Shown one piece after another: positions 51,350 to 61,470 of a DNA stretch of 64,000 nt. The notes below the pieces were generated by a model, which worked only from the letters and a program-made list of their open reading frames with translations, made no database searches and had not been told where the DNA came from. The DNA is from an uncultured Clostridium sp. (GTDB taxonomy: Bacteria; Bacillota; Clostridia; TANB77; CAG-508), in assembly GCA_947570695.1 (NCBI GenBank), contig CANOVB010000006.1, positions 62,001 through 126,000 on the forward strand, read 5' to 3'. The translations under genes were made by a program, and so were the position numbers. Each line of letters starts with the position of its first letter. Position 1 is the first letter of the stretch.

Positions 51350-53587
51350 TTATAATGGATTAACTTGATATATAATATTAAATGCTTTAAATTCACTTAA
51401 TCTATTATTATCAAGATAATAAATATAATTTTTTAATTCTTCTTCTGTTTTACAAGAAGCAATTATTGCAGGGTTTAAATTAGATTTATGTATAAGTTTT
51501 AAACCATAAGCAAGAGCTGAAATAGGAGAACGTCCTTGGCGATTTCTTATAAGATTATATGTTTCAAAAAATCTTGATCTATAAGGATGTTTCATAAAAT
51601 AATCAAAAGGTAATATAAATTCTTGTTCAACTACATCTGACAAAGAAGAATATACATTTGGATAATTATCTATATAATTAATTAATTCAACTATTTTATA
51701 AGGTAAATAAATTTTATTAGTTTTTTCAGAAATAATCAAAGTTTCATTATCAGCAACTGCTGTAATAATTTTTTTAAGCTTATTTTTTAATAATTCTTCT
51801 TGAATAATTGCTTCATCAATAATATTTGAATCAGAATTATTTGTTAAATCAAAGTTTAATCTATTTGTGAAATTATTTGCAAAAGTTCTTCCCAAATCAT
51901 AACCAAAACCATTAAGAACAGGTTCTTGTTCTAAAGTAGTTTTGTTATTTGGTATCTCTTCATTAATGTTTGCACTTTCTTCAATATCATTATCTATAGC
52001 TGGTGTTTCTTCAATAACTTCATCTGAAATTTCAGATGATATTTCTTCGTTATTAATTATATCATCAGTAATATCTTGAATACTAGCAGAGCGTTTATGC
52101 TCAGCCATTAATCTTTCATTAAATACGTCTTCAATTATATTATTAACAACATTGTCAGAAACTTTAGGTTCAACAATATTATTAATGTTTTCTTTATTAT
52201 CATTAGTTTCTGTAATAGGTTCTTCTATATCAATAGAAATTTCTTCTTTAGCTATATCTTCAAAATTATTTTGAACTGAATTATCTACAATATTATCCTG
52301 AGTGTCTGAAATTATATTATCTATAGTAGTATCTTCATAAGTTACATTTTCCTCAATATTTTCTGTATTCATAGCAGTTTCTTCATAAACTATATTTTCA
52401 AAATTATCTTCTTTAGTAACAGGTTCGTCATTAATAACTACTTCTGTTATATTTGAAGTAGTAGGAATTTTATAGTAATTATTTATTTTTTCTCCAATGT
52501 CATCAGTGTTTTCACCTTCAGTATAAATATAGTAATCAGCAATAGTAGATTCTACATCTTCTGGTATTTCTAAATTTTCTTCTGTTTCAGGAGTTATTTC
52601 TGTTTCCAAATTTTTTAATTCTTCATTTATTGAATTTGGAGATAATTGACTAATTTCTTCAAAATAAGAAGAAATTAAATCAGAGGCATTTTCAGGTTTT
52701 GTAGTATTATTAGATAAATTAATTAACATTTTTCTAAAATTATTAGTTAATTCATCAATTTTTTTATTAGCTTCTATATTATTCTCTTTTTCAATATTAT
52801 CAACATCAACTTCTGAACAATCTGCAACAGAAGTAACATTTTCAACATTTATTTCTGAATAATCTGTAACAGGAGCAACATCTTCAACATCAACTTCTGA
52901 ACAATCTGCAACAGAAGTAACATTTTCAACATTTATTTCTGAATAATCTGTAACAGGAGCAACATCTTCAACATCAACTTCTTGATAATCTGCAGCAGGA
53001 GCAACATCTTCAACATCAACTTCTTGATAATCTACAGCAGGAGCAATGTCTTCAACTATTTCTTCTGCTTGATTGTCAATAATAAAGCCTGTAAATTTGT
53101 AAGTTTCTGAGTTTGTTCCTTCATCGTTGACTACAGTTTCAAAATTATATTTGAAATTATTTACATTTATAAATTCGTTAAAGTTTTTATTGTCAGAGTC
53201 TAATTTTTTTTGAGCATTTTGAAATTTCTCTGTATATTTTGCGATAGTATTTTTTATATTTGAAAAAGATTTTATAAAAAATTCTTTTGATTTTGTATTT
53301 TTATTTTCATCTGATTGTAAATCTTCTAATTCTTTAGAAATTGTCAAAATTTCCATGTTTAATCTTTCTAATGTAATAATATTATCAGAAATTGTTGATA
53401 AATAATCATTAGCAGAGTTTAAAATTGTTTCATAAGAACTAGAGTCTGTAGTTGATGGATTATTTAATATTAAATTTATATTAGCAATAATGTTTAAAAT
53501 TAATTGCTTATTATTTTCTTGTTGTTCTAATTGAGAGTTTAAATAAGTATTATTCTTTTCTAATTTTAACATTGGTACATTTAACAT
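51350..53587 (-). CDS. Large acidic repeat protein, unknown function
   Basis: 745 residues from ATG 53587 with AGGAGGAT upstream. N-terminal coiled coil (residues 5-150), then about six 14-residue repeats of the type DYQEVDVEDVAP / DYSEINVENVTS, a long acidic disordered region, and a C-terminal folded domain (about 590-745, SPISALAYGLKLIHKSN). The design resembles spore-coat or cell-organising scaffolds; its place after spoIVA supports, but does not prove, a sporulation role. Confidence 0.65.
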   Translation of the reverse strand: MLNVPMLKLEKNNTYLNSQLEQQENNKQLILNIIANINLILNNPSTTDSSSYETILNSANDYLSTISDNIITLERLNMEILTISKELEDLQSDENKNTKSKEFFIKSFSNIKNTIAKYTEKFQNAQKKLDSDNKNFNEFINVNNFKYNFETVVNDEGTNSETYKFTGFIIDNQAEEIVEDIAPAVDYQEVDVEDVAPAADYQEVDVEDVAPVTDYSEINVENVTSVADCSEVDVEDVAPVTDYSEINVENVTSVADCSEVDVDNIEKENNIEANKKIDELTNNFRKMLINLSNNTTKPENASDLISSYFEEISQLSPNSINEELKNLETEITPETEENLEIPEDVESTIADYYIYTEGENTDDIGEKINNYYKIPTTSNITEVVINDEPVTKEDNFENIVYEETAMNTENIEENVTYEDTTIDNIISDTQDNIVDNSVQNNFEDIAKEEISIDIEEPITETNDNKENINNIVEPKVSDNVVNNIIEDVFNERLMAEHKRSASIQDITDDIINNEEISSEISDEVIEETPAIDNDIEESANINEEIPNNKTTLEQEPVLNGFGYDLGRTFANNFTNRLNFDLTNNSDSNIIDEAIIQEELLKNKLKKIITAVADNETLIISEKTNKIYLPYKIVELINYIDNYPNVYSSLSDVVEQEFILPFDYFMKHPYRSRFFETYNLIRNRQGRSPISALAYGLKLIHKSNLNPAIIASCKTEEELKNYIYYLDNNRLSEFKAFNIIYQVNPL
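52797..53048 (-). repeat. 42-bp tandem repeats within the acidic protein gene
   Basis: About six 42-base units, each coding 14 residues. Two adjacent 84-base blocks are nearly identical in DNA, indicating recent duplication; copy number is likely to vary among strains. Confidence 0.8.
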
Positions 53588-54020
53588 TGATTTAATCCTC
53601 CTAGAAGCATTGGAAAAACTGCGAAAAACAATTAATTTAATACTTCTTACATAATTTTACTATTATTAATATATAGATTATAGCATAAAAGAGCATAAAG
53701 AAGTATAACATTAAGATTAAAATAATATTACAATAATATTACAGAGAAAATTAATATTAAGTTCACATTATTATGATAAAATCCATAAAAATTTCAAAGA
53801 ATTAATATACGAATTTTAGAATTAATATAAAATAATTTAGTTGTTAATTTGAAATATTAGATAAATTAGTTAAAAAAATGAATAAAAATAAATACATATA
53901 AAAAGCAATAAATATTAATATTTTATTAAAATCTGGAATTTCGACATGATTTGTGTTATAATAAAGGACGATTTTGAAAAATATTGTCATATAGTAAACT
54001 TATAATTAAAGGATACATTT
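53588..54020. promoter_or_regulatory. Divergent intergenic region (433 bases)
   Basis: No coding frame seen. Two promoter-like elements: minus-strand TGC-TATAAT at 53687-53692 toward the acidic repeat gene and plus-strand TGT-TATAAT at 53957-53962 toward the ttcA-like gene, both extended -10 types with weak -35 regions. The rest is very AT-rich with no clear structure. Confidence 0.4.
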
Positions 54021-54851
54021 ATGGAGAGATTTAAAGAAATAGAAAAAACTATAATAAAAAATTACAGAAAAGATATTTGGAGTAAATTTGTAAAAGCTAT
54101 TTGTGGTTATGATATGATACAGGAAAATGATAAAATTGCGGTATGTATCTCTGGTGGAAAAGATTCTAGTCTTATGGCTAAATGTTTTCAGGAACTAAAA
54201 AGACATAGAAAAAAGAATTTTGAACTAGAATTTATTGTTATGAACCCAGGCTATAATGAAATTAATAAACAAAAAATAGTTGAGAATAGCAAAATTTTGA
54301 ATATACCAATAAAAATGTTTGAAACAGATATATTTAATAGAGTGGTAAATATAGAAGATAGTCCTTGCTATATATGTGCAAGAATGAGGAGAGGCTATTT
54401 ATATGAAGAAGCAAAAAGATTAGGATGCAATAAAATAGCTTTGGGACATCATTTTAATGATGTAATTGAAACAATATTAATGGGAATGTTTTATGGTTCA
54501 CAAATTCAAACAATGATGCCAAAATTAAAAAGTACTTCACATCCAGGAATGGAACTTATAAGGCCACTTTATTTAGTAAAAGAAGATGATATTATTAAAT
54601 GGGCTGAAAAAAATAATTTAGAATTTATTAGATGTGCTTGTAGATTTACTGAAAATTATACAAATATTGAAAATGCAGATGGAAAGTCCAAAAGAGAACT
54701 AATGAAAAAACTTATAAAAGAACTAAAAAAGGACTATGAAAATATAGATATTAATATTTTTAATAGTGTTCAGAATATTAATTTGACAACAATAATATCA
54801 TATCAAAAAGGTGATGAAAAACATCATTTTTTAGATGATTATAAAATATAG
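54021..54851 (+). CDS. TtcA-like PP-loop ATPase
   Basis: 276 residues. PP-loop SGGKDSS near residue 44, a CYIC motif near 119 and CAC near 211 fit the TtcA/TtuA class of iron-sulfur tRNA sulfur-transferases, which thiolate tRNA. ALGHHFNDVIETILM is characteristic. In this setting tRNA modification could bear on frame maintenance, but there is no direct evidence. Substrate position cannot be read from sequence. Confidence 0.85.
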   Translation: MERFKEIEKTIIKNYRKDIWSKFVKAICGYDMIQENDKIAVCISGGKDSSLMAKCFQELKRHRKKNFELEFIVMNPGYNEINKQKIVENSKILNIPIKMFETDIFNRVVNIEDSPCYICARMRRGYLYEEAKRLGCNKIALGHHFNDVIETILMGMFYGSQIQTMMPKLKSTSHPGMELIRPLYLVKEDDIIKWAEKNNLEFIRCACRFTENYTNIENADGKSKRELMKKLIKELKKDYENIDINIFNSVQNINLTTIISYQKGDEKHHFLDDYKI

Positions 54852-54941
54852 AATTTACAGAAGATAAAAGAATATTAAAAATTAAAAGTTATAAAATATA
54901 TAAAAGAAAACATTTAATTAAAAGGAGTAATTTAAGTAAAA

Positions 54942-56699
54942 ATGAGTAAAAAGAAGAAAAACAAAAAGAAAAAGATAATAATTGGAATTGTTATAATTAT
55001 TGCAATTATTGCTATGGTAAAAATCACAAGTCAAAAAGAAGAAAAAACAGTAAAAATTGAGACTGAAGCTATAGAAAAAAGAACTATTGCACAAAGCATT
55101 AGTTCAACAGGAATTATAAAAGCCAATAATACAAAAGAAGTAGTATCAACTCTAACAGGAATGAAAATTACAGCTGTAAATGTAAAAGAAGGAGATAAAG
55201 TTTCAGCAGATGATATTATATGTACATTTGATACTTCTAGTTTGGCAAATAATTTAAACGATTTACAAAAAAGTATAAGTGTAGGTAATGCACAAAGTAC
55301 TCTTGGAGTTCAGGGAGCAAGAAGAAGTTTAAATGATGCAATAACAAATAGAGATGCCCAAATAAATAGTAGTAAAGCAGAAGTTGATAGAGCAGCAAAT
55401 GCATATAATCAAGCAGTTGACCAGTTAAATTCTGCTAGAGCTAAATTAAATGAACAAAATAGTAATTTAGCTAATATTGAAGCATTAAAGAAAGCAGCAC
55501 AAATTGAATTAGATGCAGCAAAAAAAGATTATGATCCTAAAAGAACATTATATGAACAAAAACAAAACGAATTTAATGCAAAATCAGCAGAAGTAGCAGC
55601 TGTAAAAGCAGAGTATAATCAATATTTTGATGATTTTGGTCAAAAACTTCAAGGAACAAATTATTCTGATGCACAATATGAGCAAATTAGACAAAAATAT
55701 GCTGACGCAAAAGCTGGATTAGCACCTATTGAAACTGCATTTAGAACTGCTGAAAGCCAATATTTAGCTAGTAAAGCTAATTATGATTCAAAACTTGCAA
55801 ATTTAAATCAATATAATACGGTTTCACAAGGTACACAAGAATTACAAGCTCAAATTGCACAACTTGAGGCAACAGTTTCAAATTTAAAACAAGCTCATGA
55901 TGCAACTGTTACAGCTTATAATAGTGCAGTATCAGCTTCAAATAGTTCAGTTGCAAGCCTGCAAGATGGAGTTGCAACGCAAGAACTAGGAGCAAGTATA
56001 AGTACTCAAACTCAAGCAACACAAGTAAAAGAATTACAAAAACAACTAGCAGAAGGAAATTTAAAAGCAGGAGTTTCTGGGACTGTTACAAAGGTAAATG
56101 TGAAAACAGGAGATATTTATACAGGAACACAAATAGCTATTATTGAAGGATGTGAAGACTTAATAGTAGAAGCTGAAATATCTGAATATGATATTCCAGA
56201 TATTCAGGTCGGAATGAAAGTTTTAATAAAGACAGATGCAACAAGAGATGAAGAACTTGAAGGAAGAGTAATATATACAGCTGTAACATCAAGTACTTCA
56301 TCATTAGGAAGTGCGTCTGCAATGACAGGAGCTACAACGGTAAGTTCAAATGCAACTTATACTGTGAAAATTGCTTTAGATTCACAAAATGATAGATTAC
56401 GTTTAGGAATGAATGCCAAATTAAGTGTTATAACAGATATGAAAGAAAACGTATGGTCAGTTCCTTATGATAGTGTTTACACAAGAGAAGATGGAACAAA
56501 ATATATTGAAATAGCAAAAAATGAAACTGGAGAAGAAAAAGAAGAACTTAATGTAACAACAGGAATTGAAGGTACTTACTATATAGAAATTATTTCTGAC
56601 AAATTAAAAGATGGAATGAAAGTTGTGTTACCACAAGTAGATGCAGGAAATTCGATAGAAAGCTTAATTGAAATGATGGGACCAGATGCAGGATTATAG
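54942..56699 (+). CDS. Membrane fusion (MacA/HlyD-like) protein
   Basis: 585 residues. N-terminal membrane anchor after a lysine run (residues 10-27), lipoyl/biotinyl-like halves (GIIKANNTKEVVSTLTG...; KAGVSGTVTKVNVKTGD), a long central coiled coil (residues 110-350) and a beta-barrel domain. It is the adaptor of the ABC efflux system encoded by the next two genes. AAAGGAG precedes the ATG. Confidence 0.9.
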   Translation: MSKKKKNKKKKIIIGIVIIIAIIAMVKITSQKEEKTVKIETEAIEKRTIAQSISSTGIIKANNTKEVVSTLTGMKITAVNVKEGDKVSADDIICTFDTSSLANNLNDLQKSISVGNAQSTLGVQGARRSLNDAITNRDAQINSSKAEVDRAANAYNQAVDQLNSARAKLNEQNSNLANIEALKKAAQIELDAAKKDYDPKRTLYEQKQNEFNAKSAEVAAVKAEYNQYFDDFGQKLQGTNYSDAQYEQIRQKYADAKAGLAPIETAFRTAESQYLASKANYDSKLANLNQYNTVSQGTQELQAQIAQLEATVSNLKQAHDATVTAYNSAVSASNSSVASLQDGVATQELGASISTQTQATQVKELQKQLAEGNLKAGVSGTVTKVNVKTGDIYTGTQIAIIEGCEDLIVEAEISEYDIPDIQVGMKVLIKTDATRDEELEGRVIYTAVTSSTSSLGSASAMTGATTVSSNATYTVKIALDSQNDRLRLGMNAKLSVITDMKENVWSVPYDSVYTREDGTKYIEIAKNETGEEKEELNVTTGIEGTYYIEIISDKLKDGMKVVLPQVDAGNSIESLIEMMGPDAGL

Positions 56700-56713
56700 A
56701 GAGGAAATGTAAA

Positions 56714-57646
56714 ATGAGTTCAATAATAAAATTAGAAAATATAGTAAAAAAGTTTTATGAAGGCGAGCCAAATGAACTAGAAATATTGCATGGAATCTCA
56801 TTAGAAGTAGAAGAAGGAGAATTTGTTGCAATAGTTGGTCCATCTGGGTCAGGAAAATCTACATTAATGAATATGATAGGAGTTTTAGATAGACCGACTT
56901 CTGGAAAATATATTTTAGATGATATAGATATTGGTGAGGCTGATGAATCAGAATTATCAGAAATTAGAAATGCTAAAATAGGTTTTGTTTTTCAAACATA
57001 TAATTTGATAGCTAAAACAAATGCTTTAAAAAATGTTGAATTACCAATGTTATATGCTGGAATGGAAAGAAATGAAAGAATAAAAAGAGCAAAAGAATTA
57101 TTAGAATTAGTTGAAATGGCAGATAGAGCAAAACATTTACCAGAAGAATTGTCAGGAGGACAAAAACAGAGAGTAGCTATTGCAAGAGCAATGGCAAATG
57201 ATCCTGCTATAATTTTAGCCGATGAACCAACAGGAGCATTAGATTCTAAAACTGGTAGATTAGTTATGGATTTATTTCATAAATTAAATAAAGAAAAACA
57301 TAAAACAATAGTATTAATAACTCACTCAGAAGAACTTGCTTCAGAAACAGATAGAATTATATCAATTAAAGACGGAAATATAATAAATGAAGTAAAAAAG
57401 AATAGAGATAAAAAAACAACTAGTGCAAATGAGACTGAAAAGAATAAAGAAAAAATTGATACAAATAATGAGGAAAACAAAAAATTAAATAATAAAGATG
57501 AAGAAAATAATTTAGAAAAAGATAAAGAAAACAACATGGAAAAAAAGAAAGAAGAACTTAATGTAAATAAAGAAACAATAAATAGTGCAGAAAAAGAAAA
57601 TAAAAAAGAAGCAACACTGAAAGAAACAGAAGGAGGAGAAGAATAA
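56714..57646 (+). CDS. ABC transporter ATPase, MacB/LolD-like
   Basis: 310 residues. Walker A GPSGSGKST near residue 40, signature LSGGQKQRVAIARA and Walker B ILADEPTGALDS. After the ATPase (about residue 230) comes a very charged K/E/N-rich tail of about 80 residues not usual in the family. Ends one base into the permease start. Confidence 0.93.
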   Translation: MSSIIKLENIVKKFYEGEPNELEILHGISLEVEEGEFVAIVGPSGSGKSTLMNMIGVLDRPTSGKYILDDIDIGEADESELSEIRNAKIGFVFQTYNLIAKTNALKNVELPMLYAGMERNERIKRAKELLELVEMADRAKHLPEELSGGQKQRVAIARAMANDPAIILADEPTGALDSKTGRLVMDLFHKLNKEKHKTIVLITHSEELASETDRIISIKDGNIINEVKKNRDKKTTSANETEKNKEKIDTNNEENKKLNNKDEENNLEKDKENNMEKKKEELNVNKETINSAEKENKKEATLKETEGGEE

Positions 57647-58941
57647 TGCTACTTATATGGGAAAATATTATTTTAGCTATAAATAGTTTACTTTCCAATA
57701 AAATGAGAGCATTATTAACAATGCTTGGAATTATTATTGGTATAGGTTCTGTTATTGCTATTATTACTGTAGGAGATTCTCTTACTCTTTCAGTATCTGA
57801 AAATATGCAATCTATGGGAGCGAATGATGTATATGTAATGGTAAACTCTAGAAAGCAAGAAGAGGAAAAGTCTAAAATTGATGGAATTAAATATGGAACA
57901 ATAGCATCAAGCGGTTATACAGAAGATGATTATATTACAGAAGAGATGATAAAAGAATTGTGTGATAAATTTTCAGATGAAATATATGCTATTAATTTAC
58001 AATATAATGCTGGTTCTGGAATTGCAAGTCAAGGAAAAAATACAGCAAATATAAATTTAATGGGAAATAGTGTTGGATATTATATTACTAATAAGTTAGA
58101 ATTATTAGGTGGACGTATGTTTTCAGAAGGAGATTTTGAAGATAGAAAAAATGTAGTAATAGCATCAGATAAGTTAGTAAATAAAATATTTGATGGGGAT
58201 GTTAATAAAGCTTTAGGACAAGAAATTGATATTACAGTAGATGGGAAAAATGAAAAATTTACTATTATAGGAATTTATGAACATCAAAATACAGGAATGA
58301 TGATGGGAATGAGTTTAGGAGGAGATGATGCTGCCACAGATTTATATGTTCCTTTAAAAACAGCACTAAATTTTGAACATTCAAAAATAGCATATCCTTA
58401 TTTGCAAATTATTACTTCAGTTGGTGTTGATGCAGATGTTCTTGCAGCTAAAATAGAAAACTTTTTTGAACCTTATTATAGAACAAACAGAAATTGTGAA
58501 ATACAAGCTATAACAATGGGAAGTATGGTATCAATGCTTACAGATATGTTATCAACTATAACACTTGCAATATCGATAGTTGCAGGAATTGCATTGGTTG
58601 TTGGTGGAATAGGGGTTATGAATATAATGCTTGTATCAATTACTGAAAGAACCAGAGAAATTGGTACAAGAAAAGCTTTAGGAGCAAAAAATTCTTCTAT
58701 AAGAATGCAATTTATTGTAGAAGCAATGATAATATGTTTAATAGGTGGAATGTTTGGAGTTATATTAGGAGTTGGAGGCGGTATGCTTGCTTCAAATCTA
58801 CTTGGATATCCAGCAAAACCATCAGTTTCAGGAATAATAGTATCATTAATATTCTCAATGTCTATAGGTGTATTTTTCGGATATTATCCAGCAAATAAAG
58901 CGGCAAAAATGAATCCAATAGATGCATTAAGATATGAATAA
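57646..58941 (+). CDS. ABC transporter permease, MacB/FtsX-like
   Basis: 431 residues. An N-terminal helix (MLGIIIGIGSVIAIITVGDS near residues 26-45), a large periplasmic-type MacB core domain and three C-terminal helices ending LRYE. Characteristic ITERTREIGTRKALGAK block. With the two genes upstream it makes a complete efflux or peptide-export system. Confidence 0.92.
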   Translation: MLLIWENIILAINSLLSNKMRALLTMLGIIIGIGSVIAIITVGDSLTLSVSENMQSMGANDVYVMVNSRKQEEEKSKIDGIKYGTIASSGYTEDDYITEEMIKELCDKFSDEIYAINLQYNAGSGIASQGKNTANINLMGNSVGYYITNKLELLGGRMFSEGDFEDRKNVVIASDKLVNKIFDGDVNKALGQEIDITVDGKNEKFTIIGIYEHQNTGMMMGMSLGGDDAATDLYVPLKTALNFEHSKIAYPYLQIITSVGVDADVLAAKIENFFEPYYRTNRNCEIQAITMGSMVSMLTDMLSTITLAISIVAGIALVVGGIGVMNIMLVSITERTREIGTRKALGAKNSSIRMQFIVEAMIICLIGGMFGVILGVGGGMLASNLLGYPAKPSVSGIIVSLIFSMSIGVFFGYYPANKAAKMNPIDALRYE

Positions 58942-58987
58942 TTTTCATAAATTTTAGCCAAAAGAATATTAAAAAAAGGGATTTTAT

Positions 58988-59482
58988 ATGGAAAAAGAAA
59001 ATTTAGAAAAAATTGGTTTTACAATCGGAAAATTTGCTCCACTACATAAAGGACATCAGTTTTTAATAGAAACAGCATTAAAAGAAATGGACAAAGTAAT
59101 TGTTGTTGTATATGATACAGATGTAATTGATATCCCAACAGAAAAAAGGGCTAGTTGGATAAAAAAATTATATCCTAATGTTGAAATAAAGTTTGCACAT
59201 AATCCTCCTTCACAATATGGTCTAGATGAAAAAAGCGTAAATATTCAAATGGAATATTTAACAAAGATTTTAGGAGATGAGAAACCTACTCATTTTTATA
59301 GTAGTGAAGAATATGGTGCAAGTGTTGCAAAATATATGAATTTAACAGATAGAAGAATTGATAATGAAAGAAAAACCGTTCCAATAAGTGCAACTGTTGT
59401 AAGAAATAATATAGAAGAAAATAAAAATTGGATAGATAATGATGTATATTTAGATTGTAAAGAAATAAAGAAATTTAATTAA
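58988..59482 (+). CDS. NadR-like nucleotidyltransferase
   Basis: 164 residues. GKFAPLHKGHQFLIE is the HxGH nucleotidyltransferase motif; VPISATVVRNNI is the ISxT-type substrate block. The family adenylates nicotinamide mononucleotide in NAD salvage. It lacks the kinase domain of full NadR. AAAAAGGG-type site precedes the ATG. Confidence 0.8.
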   Translation: MEKENLEKIGFTIGKFAPLHKGHQFLIETALKEMDKVIVVVYDTDVIDIPTEKRASWIKKLYPNVEIKFAHNPPSQYGLDEKSVNIQMEYLTKILGDEKPTHFYSSEEYGASVAKYMNLTDRRIDNERKTVPISATVVRNNIEENKNWIDNDVYLDCKEIKKFN

Positions 59483-59570
59483 AAACTGACTACTTATTCT
59501 ATAGATTATTTTAAATTTAAGTAGTATAATAATATTACTTTTAAAAATCTAAATTTATCGGGGGATTTAT

Positions 59571-61304
59571 ATGGAGAATAATTATTATGAAGTAAGAGAA
59601 GTCAAAAATTTAAAAGAATTATTGAATCAAACAGTTGATTTATATGGAGATAATCCAGCTTTTAAATTTAAAAAAAGAATGTACAAAAAAGATGAAAAAG
59701 TAGAATTTAATATAATTACATATAAAGAATTTAAAAATGAAATTGACTATTTTGGAACAGCATTAAATTCTATGGGACTACAAGAAGAAAGAATAGCTCT
59801 AATATCAAAAAATAGATATGAATGGACTTCTGTTTATTATGCAGTTACAACTGGTAATAAAGTTATTGTTCCATTAGATAAAGCTTTGCCTGATAATGAG
59901 ATTATTTCTTTGGCAGGAAGAAGTGAAGCTAAAGCGATTGTTTTTGAAGAAAAATATTTAGAAGTAATTAAAAAAATAAAAGAAGAAAAATTGTCACAAA
60001 TAGAATATTTTATTTGTTTTGATTTTGAAGAAGATAAAGATGGAATATTATCATATAAAAAATTATTAGAAAAAGGAAAAGAACTTTTAGAAAAAGGTGA
60101 TAGAAGTCATTTAGATGCAGAAATAGATGAGGATAAAACTTCTATAATGCTGTTTACATCCGGAACAACGGCAATGTCAAAAGCAGTAATGCTTTCACAA
60201 AAAAATATATGTGCAAATGTAATGGATTTAGCAAGAATAATTAAATTTGATTCAAATGATAGTATGCTTGCATTATTACCATTCCACCATGCATTTCAAT
60301 CAATTATAAATCAAATGGTTGTTTATATAGGCGGTTGGATTGCTTTTTGTGATGGATTAAAATATATACAGCAAAATCTTTGCGAATATAAGCCAACAGT
60401 TATAGTGTGTGTTCCTTTAATCATGGAAAGCATATATAAAAGAATAATGAAAACTGTTGAAAAAGAAGGAAAAACTAAACTTTTAAATAGAATGATAAAA
60501 TTTACAAATATTTTAGATAAAGTACACATAAATTTAAAAAGAAAGGTGTTTAAAGAAATACATGAAGCTATTGGTGGAAATGTAAGATTGGTAGTTGTTG
60601 GAGCTGCTGCAATGGATCCAAATTTAATAAATTCTTTAAATGGTTTAGGAATAAGACTTGCTCAAGGCTATGGACTAACAGAAACTTCTCCAGTAGTTGC
60701 AGTTGAAGGAGATAAAACTCAAAAAGTAGGAACAGTTGGAAAGGCATTGCCCTCATTAGAGGTAAAAATAGATAGCCCAGATGAAAAGGGAATTGGAGAG
60801 ATTTGGGTTAAAGGACCAAGTGTTATGATTGGATATTATAACAATAATGAAGCAACTGAAGATGTTATGTCTGGAGAATGGTTTAAAACAGGGGATCTAG
60901 GATATTTAGAAAATGAATATCTGCATATAACTGGAAGAAAGAAAAATGTTATTGTTCAAAAAAACGGAAAAAATATATTTCCAGAAGAGTTAGAAACTTT
61001 AATAAGTTATATTCCAGGAGTAAAAGAAAGTATAGTTTATGGAAAACCTACTAGAGATAATGATTTGGACGTATGTGTGAAAATTGTATATGATAAAGAA
61101 GCTATAAAAGATATAATAGGTTATGTTAGTGAAGATGAAATTTATAAATTAATGAAAAAGCATATTGCAGATATTAATAAAAATATGCCACCATATAAAC
61201 ATATAAGAGAAATAATAATAACAGATGAAGAACTTATAAAAACTACTACAGCAAAGGTAAAAAGGCATGAAGAGATTGCTAAAATATTAGGAGAGCAAAA
61301 GTAA
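59571..61304 (+). CDS. AMP-forming long-chain acyl-CoA synthetase
   Basis: 577 residues. P-loop-like SIMLFTSGTTAMSKAVMLS near residue 190, YGLTETSP near 365, and GEWFKTGDLGYL with RKKNVIVQKNGKNIFPEE near 450 are the ANL-family core motifs. Activates fatty acids with ATP and CoA. GGGGGA precedes the ATG; a terminator follows. Confidence 0.92.
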   Translation: MENNYYEVREVKNLKELLNQTVDLYGDNPAFKFKKRMYKKDEKVEFNIITYKEFKNEIDYFGTALNSMGLQEERIALISKNRYEWTSVYYAVTTGNKVIVPLDKALPDNEIISLAGRSEAKAIVFEEKYLEVIKKIKEEKLSQIEYFICFDFEEDKDGILSYKKLLEKGKELLEKGDRSHLDAEIDEDKTSIMLFTSGTTAMSKAVMLSQKNICANVMDLARIIKFDSNDSMLALLPFHHAFQSIINQMVVYIGGWIAFCDGLKYIQQNLCEYKPTVIVCVPLIMESIYKRIMKTVEKEGKTKLLNRMIKFTNILDKVHINLKRKVFKEIHEAIGGNVRLVVVGAAAMDPNLINSLNGLGIRLAQGYGLTETSPVVAVEGDKTQKVGTVGKALPSLEVKIDSPDEKGIGEIWVKGPSVMIGYYNNNEATEDVMSGEWFKTGDLGYLENEYLHITGRKKNVIVQKNGKNIFPEELETLISYIPGVKESIVYGKPTRDNDLDVCVKIVYDKEAIKDIIGYVSEDEIYKLMKKHIADINKNMPPYKHIREIIITDEELIKTTTAKVKRHEEIAKILGEQK

Positions 61305-61371
61305 AATTTCAGTATAAATATTGATATATGCTCTATTTTGTAGTAACTATAGAGAATTTTTATATAAAATC

Positions 61372-61402
61372 AAAAAAAGTACTTGTATAAAGTGCTTTTT
61401 TT
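61372..61402 (+). terminator. Terminator after acyl-CoA synthetase
   Basis: A-run/T-run stem around AGTACTT / AAGTGCT with a 5-base loop, ending in T7. Confidence 0.75.
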
Positions 61403-61410
61403 GATATAAT
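61383..61410 (+). promoter_or_regulatory. Promoter overlapping the terminator
   Basis: TTGTAT, 16 bases, TATAAT; its -35 is inside the terminator stem. Serves the dolichol-kinase-like operon. Confidence 0.5.
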
Positions 61411-61470
61411 ACCAAGAGGTAAATTTTAATAATTTAAAAACTACTAATTTGTTAAAAGAAAGAGAGAAAA

